From Paraphysomonas bandaiensis (taxonomy: Eukaryota; Chrysophyceae), in assembly GCA_965644295.1 (NCBI GenBank), contig CBFFRP010000296.1:124001-188000 (forward strand): DNA of 64,000 nucleotides, in the 5' to 3' direction. Position 1 is the first letter of the stretch. The number at the start of each line of letters is the position of its first letter. Shown here in pieces: positions 59,360-64,000 of the stretch. Below the pieces are notes generated by a model. The model saw only the letters and a program-made list of their open reading frames with translations, ran no database searches and had not been told where the DNA came from. The translations under genes and the position numbers were made by a program.

Positions 59360-60895
59360 CTATGACAATACAGTTTCGCAAAATTGCGATAAACTAGATA
59401 CTCGTAAGTCAACATATTCTTTAAAATTTTCGAAATTCTTCACATTGTACGGTGTTTCTATTAAGCATGTTCTACAGCCAGCTCCCTTGCCACATAACAT
59501 ATCATCCACAGAGTCTCCCACAAACCACACTTTACTCGCGTCTTGGATGTCCCAGTGCTGCATGATATGTGTAGCAACTCTTGGATCGGGCTTGTTGATT
59601 CCATTTAAGCAGTCACGTGATACTACAGGGGAAAATACATCGTCATCTATTTTGGCCTTTAACGCAAAGCTCTCGTACGCTTTCAAACAATTCCTAGTTG
59701 ACACAGCTAGTCTTATTCTTTTTGCTGTAAGCTGAGAAATGAGCTCAGGCAGGTCACCTCTAACGGATGTGCGTTCACAGCCTTTCATTTCCTCATCACA
59801 AATGATATCTAGCGCTTCATCGACGGTGCATACACCTGCGAATTCCGAATTACCTTCCAGAGGCATTTCAGGGGCAACTAAAGGCAGTTCTTCATGTACT
59901 TGCTTGATTATATCTCCCTCCGGTCGACGAGTGATACCAATACGTGTATACATCGACTTGAAGTCAATTGCGCCAGGCTCAGTGAGTGTCCCATCCATAT
60001 CGAATATGACACCTTGAATATCTCCAGAAGAAAGAAATGCTCTGCTAATAGCAGGTACCTCCGGAGGGTCGAGAAAAAGTTGGACATATTTCGGAATAGA
60101 TATATCTGCGCTATTCAGAGCATGGCTCGATGAAAGGACGTGCTGCATAATGTGGGCTGTTTCTTCGAGGGCGACAGCTGGGTCGTCAGGATACTTATGC
60201 AACAAACCCGAAACAAGAGCAGAGGTAAGATCTCCACACCCCGAAAACTTTCTAGGAATTTTTAACACATCTACTCTCCATATATGGATTTGATTTGAAA
60301 GTATCATCGACAGTGTGTCTAGTTTATTCTCAGCCAATTGAAGACCTTTTATAATGCATATCTGTGCCCCAAAGTCGTGGATACGACGACAAGCTTCTGT
60401 GGCATCTTGTATAGTTGAAATTCGCATTCCTGCTAATTGCTCGGCTTCAAATTTGTTTGGAGTGGTAACTGTGGCGTGGGGAAGAATATTTGATTTGTAT
60501 ATATGCAGTAGCTCTGGTGGTACGTAATATTTATCATCATCGCCAAGAACGGGGTCACAACATATGAACACGGAGGGATTCCTCTTTTTAATGTCTATAA
60601 TAGCACCCTCCACAGTACGAAGAAGTTCAACTGATCTACAGTATCCGCTCAGCACAATATCATAATTCAGGACACTATTTTTCGCGAGGCCATCTACAAT
60701 GTCAGAGAGTTCATTGCATTTCGTTTCTCTCGACATGTATCCGCCTTTCAGATTTGGCGGATTGGACAGAGTTATCGTATTGATAGTGTCGACATCATAT
60801 CCCATGCACTGCAGTGGCAACGTGGCCATTTTATTTCCTACATATCCATGCACTGTGTAACTTTGAATACTCAAAACTTTCGGAAGAGTTGACAT
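59360..60895 (-). CDS. Pyridoxal kinase fused to HAD-superfamily phosphatase
   Basis: Intronless; ATG at 60895 gives 511 aa (the frame extends 22 codons upstream to 60961). Residues 1-280 are a PfkB/ribokinase-type pyridoxal kinase: SIQSYTVHGYVGNKMATLPL, CCDPVLGDD, TTPNKFEAEQL and catalytic SGCGDL at 218-223 (GTGDL in most relatives). Residues 294-511 are a HAD hydrolase: FDMDGT at 298-303 with the nucleophile pair of Asp, VSTRN (398-402), KPDPR (435-439), GDSVDD (460-465). The HAD half, with FDMDGTLTEPGAIDFKSMY, is like the plant At2g33255 type. The fusion puts a B6 salvage kinase and a probable phosphatase in one chain; the HAD substrate is inferred and could be PLP or an unrelated metabolite. 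Confidence 0.92.
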   Translation of the reverse strand: MSTLPKVLSIQSYTVHGYVGNKMATLPLQCMGYDVDTINTITLSNPPNLKGGYMSRETKCNELSDIVDGLAKNSVLNYDIVLSGYCRSVELLRTVEGAIIDIKKRNPSVFICCDPVLGDDDKYYVPPELLHIYKSNILPHATVTTPNKFEAEQLAGMRISTIQDATEACRRIHDFGAQICIIKGLQLAENKLDTLSMILSNQIHIWRVDVLKIPRKFSGCGDLTSALVSGLLHKYPDDPAVALEETAHIMQHVLSSSHALNSADISIPKYVQLFLDPPEVPAISRAFLSSGDIQGVIFDMDGTLTEPGAIDFKSMYTRIGITRRPEGDIIKQVHEELPLVAPEMPLEGNSEFAGVCTVDEALDIICDEEMKGCERTSVRGDLPELISQLTAKRIRLAVSTRNCLKAYESFALKAKIDDDVFSPVVSRDCLNGINKPDPRVATHIMQHWDIQDASKVWFVGDSVDDMLCGKGAGCRTCLIETPYNVKNFENFKEYVDLRVSSLSQFCETVLS

Positions 60896-61686
60896 CTTTC
60901 TTTCTAAGCTATAACAATACGGCGTTATCAGTTGATACGTATTCCTGATATGAGGTCGCATATATGGAGATATATTGATATCATTCGCTTCTACATGCTC
61001 TGTAAAGTAAACGCTGTGCTTCCTTGTCTAGGCATGCAAATCAAGCCAACGCACAAGTAAATCCTTCAATTGTCCGTATATTCGCTGTAACTGTATTTTA
61101 CACAGTATTTGACACCCTGCTCTGTGTATATGTATGTACATGTCTGTGTCTTGTGGACCCACAACCATACATACCGTATACCGGTATACCTACATCAGTG
61201 TGTGGGTATGCCACGAAATGGACGGACTGGAAGTGTTTCACACATCTAAAATCTTGTACTTTGCTGTACTCCTGTACTGTACTCCATCATTCACGAAATA
61301 TTTCGACGACGTGGAGGTACATGGAATACATATATAAGAAGCGTAGACCGTACTGCTGTACTCCGTACGACACAGCAGAGGTTAAAATTTCAAGCAGGTC
61401 TCAACTCGAATGAGTTGGTAGCACTCGGCCTCATAACGCGGTGGCCTCTTCGTTGTTTATACATCAATCAGGCACTCGTTTTGGAGTAGAATGGGCCCTA
61501 CAGGGACACTCAATGGAGTGTCTGGCGCAGTGAAGAACATCATTCACTCTCATTCAAGTTCTGCGAAGTAGTTACTCGTGTCTCATATATATGATCTAAC
61601 CCCTCTACAGAGCCAATGGAGAACACTCGAGATCTTGGTCCCACTTAAACAGCCAGGAAGATGTGGAGATTGCTCAGGATATATCA
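60896..61686. promoter_or_regulatory. Divergent intergenic region
   Basis: 791 bp between two 5' ends. GTAC/GTATAC-rich simple sequence at 61120-61340 but no long CATA array. No gene supported. Confidence 0.4.
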
Positions 61687-64000
61687 ATGGATAGTTCTGT
61701 TGTGCAGCATCAGGAGAATCAGGCGTGGGCTGAGATACCTGTACGTTACTTCCGCTACGTGGACAATCAAGGTGAGATAAACCCGAGGCATGAACAACCA
61801 GATGAAACTTGGTCTTGGCGTACTTTCTTATCATACGCTGGCCCTGGATTTCTTGTGGCTATCGCATATCTTGACCCAGGGAACCTCGAAGCAGATTTGC
61901 AGGTTTCACTGCATTGCGACCGCTGTCCAAATTTAATTCCTGTACTCAGGCTGGTTCTTACACCAAATATCAACTGACTTGGGTTTTGTTGGGAACATCT
62001 TTGATAGGACTAGTTATCCAGGGTATGTCGGCCCGACTTGGCATAGTAACTGGCAAGCATTTGGCCCAGCTCTGCAGGTACAACTTCCAGGACTTGCATA
62101 TACTCTGTGAATAGCATATATCATGTGTGGTATACAATATATTTTCCACTCCAATTGTACTGTCTGTGCTGAGTTGTACTTTCTGTCAATATTGTGTGGT
62201 ATATTGACAACATGGTGAGCAGACAGGAATACTCTGCCACCAAATGGGTGAGCTTGTGGGTTATGTCCGAAATATCAATCATTGCGAGCGACGTCCAGGC
62301 AGTTATCACATCTGCAGTGGCTCTCAAGATTCTGTTCGGTCTACCCCTCTGGATGGGATGCATCTTAACCGCATTCGACGCCCTTACATTTTTGTCACTT
62401 CATCTTCTGGGTATTAGAAGCTTGGAAGGGTTTTTTGTTGCCATAGTTGCGGTTATGTCGATATGCTTTTTTTACACATTTTCTTTGAACCCTCCTAGCC
62501 CTGTGGAGGTATTGCAGGGTGTTGTACCTACAATACCATCTTATGGACTCAGCACCGCAGTAGGTGTGGTAGGATCACTTATTCTACCACAGAACTACTA
62601 TGTGCACAGGTACTAGAATAAATGACGTAGTTGACCGTATTTAAGCGTGTTTCTGCGTGTGTCCTTAGTGCGGTTGTACTGAGTCGAAAGATTGACAGAA
62701 GGAATGCAGTTGAGGTATGAATATACTATATGAGCTTTTTGTGGTGGTCAGGACTGTATTAGGTCAGGGAGGCGAATAAGTATATGCTAGCGGATGCGGG
62801 AGTGGCCCTATTTGTTGCCTTCCTTCTCAATTTTGCCGTCATTAGTAACTTCGCTGAGCTTTTTTTTCATATAGGTAGAGGAATATTGTTATTGCTGATG
62901 TCCATGTATTATACGATGCAATGTCATTATCTACAGATATTTTTGACTGCCATGATATATACATGTAGATTGCGCAACAGCGTCCACGACATCGGCTTGT
63001 ATAGCTGATTCAGATGGCTTCCACCACCACCACTACGGTACCTGTACCACTCAAGATAATGTAAGTTGTTCAATGGGTAGCAAGGAAGAGATAGGTTATA
63101 TGCAGCATTGTTGTACGGCTGTAGTACTTATGTGTGTTTCGTCACTCTACGATGTTTTCTCACGTACGCTTAGGAACAAGGATTTTGTCAACATATCGGC
63201 CTCAGTGATGCAGACGCTGCCCTTGAGCACGTATTGGGACATACAGCTGGGTACGTATGGGCACTTGGGCTATTGGCCTCTGGACAGAGCTCTACAATGA
63301 CTATAACATATGCGGGACAGTTTATAAATGAAGGATTCGGAGAGGTACTATCCTATTTGTGTTTATAATACTCGACTGTAGTTTTACCAAGCTCGTGCTA
63401 CATGTACTGATGTGTACCCCGTATATTCCATCGTTTTATGTTTTATTCTCGTGCAGTTCCATATTCCTCTTTATCAAAGGATATCTCTGTGTCGTTTGGT
63501 TGCGTTGATACCCTCTGTTATTGCTGCTGTTCTTGAGGCCACTTATCCCTCGTCTATGGATGATGCAACGCAAGTGGGAAACATCATTGCCTCTATTTGT
63601 GTCCCGTTCGCTATTCTTCCTATGCTTAAGTTCTGTACATCTACGCGTTTGATGGGGGTGAGTGCTGAACTTGTATTGTGCTTCGATGTTTGTAAATTGA
63701 AAATACTTAAATTTATCGAGCTACAACTGCTGTTCACCAAGCACATGCAGAAACATTGCGCCACATATGAATAACCAACTCTTCTCACGTAGGAACACAC
63801 AATGAGTGTCTGGAGTGTGTATCTGGTGTCTGCGGTGACAATATTTCTGATCATATTAAATTGCGGACTCTTCTTTGAGTACATCATCGCTCTCAAGTAA
63901 ATACGCAACTATCGTTTCATTGGCATATTTAACGATGTCTCCCGCAGGTTTCTACCAGTATTTTTAACTACATTCTTATCATGTCTAGCTTCGGTGGGAT
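61687..64000 (+). CDS. NRAMP-family metal transporter with atypical TM6 (3' end off window)
   Basis: Ten exons seen: 61687-61902, 61950-62077, 62223-62609, 62669-62714, 62763-62874, 63014-63060, 63174-63344, 63457-63657, 63793-63896 and 63948 to the edge. Phases agree throughout. TM1 holds [13 protein letters not shown] (canonical DPGN), then TM3 region [19 protein letters not shown]6 [34 protein letters not shown], and the consensus transport signature [19 protein letters not shown]. In canonical NRAMPs TM6 reads MPHN, and its Met coordinates Mn/Fe; here it is LPQN. A His-rich loop (GFHHHHYG) sits before the GLSDA block. The fold is clear but the substrate may differ from Fe/Mn. Confidence 0.93.

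Overview
The window is eukaryotic nuclear DNA. Protein-coding genes are split by short GT-AG introns (38-184 nt in the models below), products carry eukaryote-specific domains (Qc-SNARE, cyclin, UTP4, UBL3, TMEM43, FUN14, two-pore K+ channel), and the gaps hold microsatellites and DNA-transposon debris. Iodotyrosine deiodinase and TMEM43 together with cryptochrome-DASH, a plant-type EF-hand K+ channel and a carotenoid-type enzyme suggest a free-living or symbiotic protist. A unicellular relative of animals such as an ichthyosporean is my leaning, with a stramenopile as alternative. The sequence alone does not settle this.

Layout: 1-2051 (-) beta-trefoil-like protein, cut by the left edge; 2534-4196 (+) TMEM43; 5071-6042 (+) iodotyrosine deiodinase; 6.0-8.5 kb transposon debris with an intact-looking inverted-repeat element; 8514-11081 (-) Crinkler-type NTPase/nuclease; 11467-12527 (+) membrane protein; 14392-14903 (-) UBL3; 15772-18783 (+) UTP4; 18.8-21.7 kb transposon-rich; 21685-22374 (-) unknown; 23692-25254 (-) EF-hand-like protein; 25823-26975 (+) carotenoid hydratase family; 28249-29031 (+) EF-hand membrane protein; 29435-32890 (-) single-chain acyl-CoA carboxylase; 34546-36456 (-) cryptochrome-DASH; 37928-39651 (-) GT61 glycosyltransferase; 40709-41437 (+) FUN14/EF-hand protein; 41.6-44.0 kb transposons; 44598-47164 (-) M3 oligopeptidase; 47923-49183 (+) two-pore K+ channel; 49.2-52.2 kb AT-rich and foldback DNA; 52207-54257 (-) cyclin; 55414-56568 (+) Qc-SNARE; 56.6-59.3 kb transposons; 59360-60895 (-) pyridoxal kinase/HAD fusion; 61687-64000 (+) NRAMP transporter, cut by the right edge.

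The genes are unrelated housekeeping and accessory functions, not a cluster. The regular feature is the architecture. Genes are mostly arranged as head-to-head (minus/plus) pairs. Four of the eight head-to-head gaps, and the region upstream of the carboxylase, hold long (CATA)n/(TATG)n arrays of about 0.27-0.83 kb. Transposon remnants and MITEs lie mainly in the 3' to 3' gaps. Fusions and odd domain combinations (BC-BCCP-CT carboxylase, pyridoxal kinase-HAD phosphatase, FUN14 with EF-hand, NTPase-nuclease, NRAMP with LPQN in TM6) are the main biological surprises.

Exon boundaries were inferred by reading splice consensus and checking phase by hand. No alignment or database search was run.
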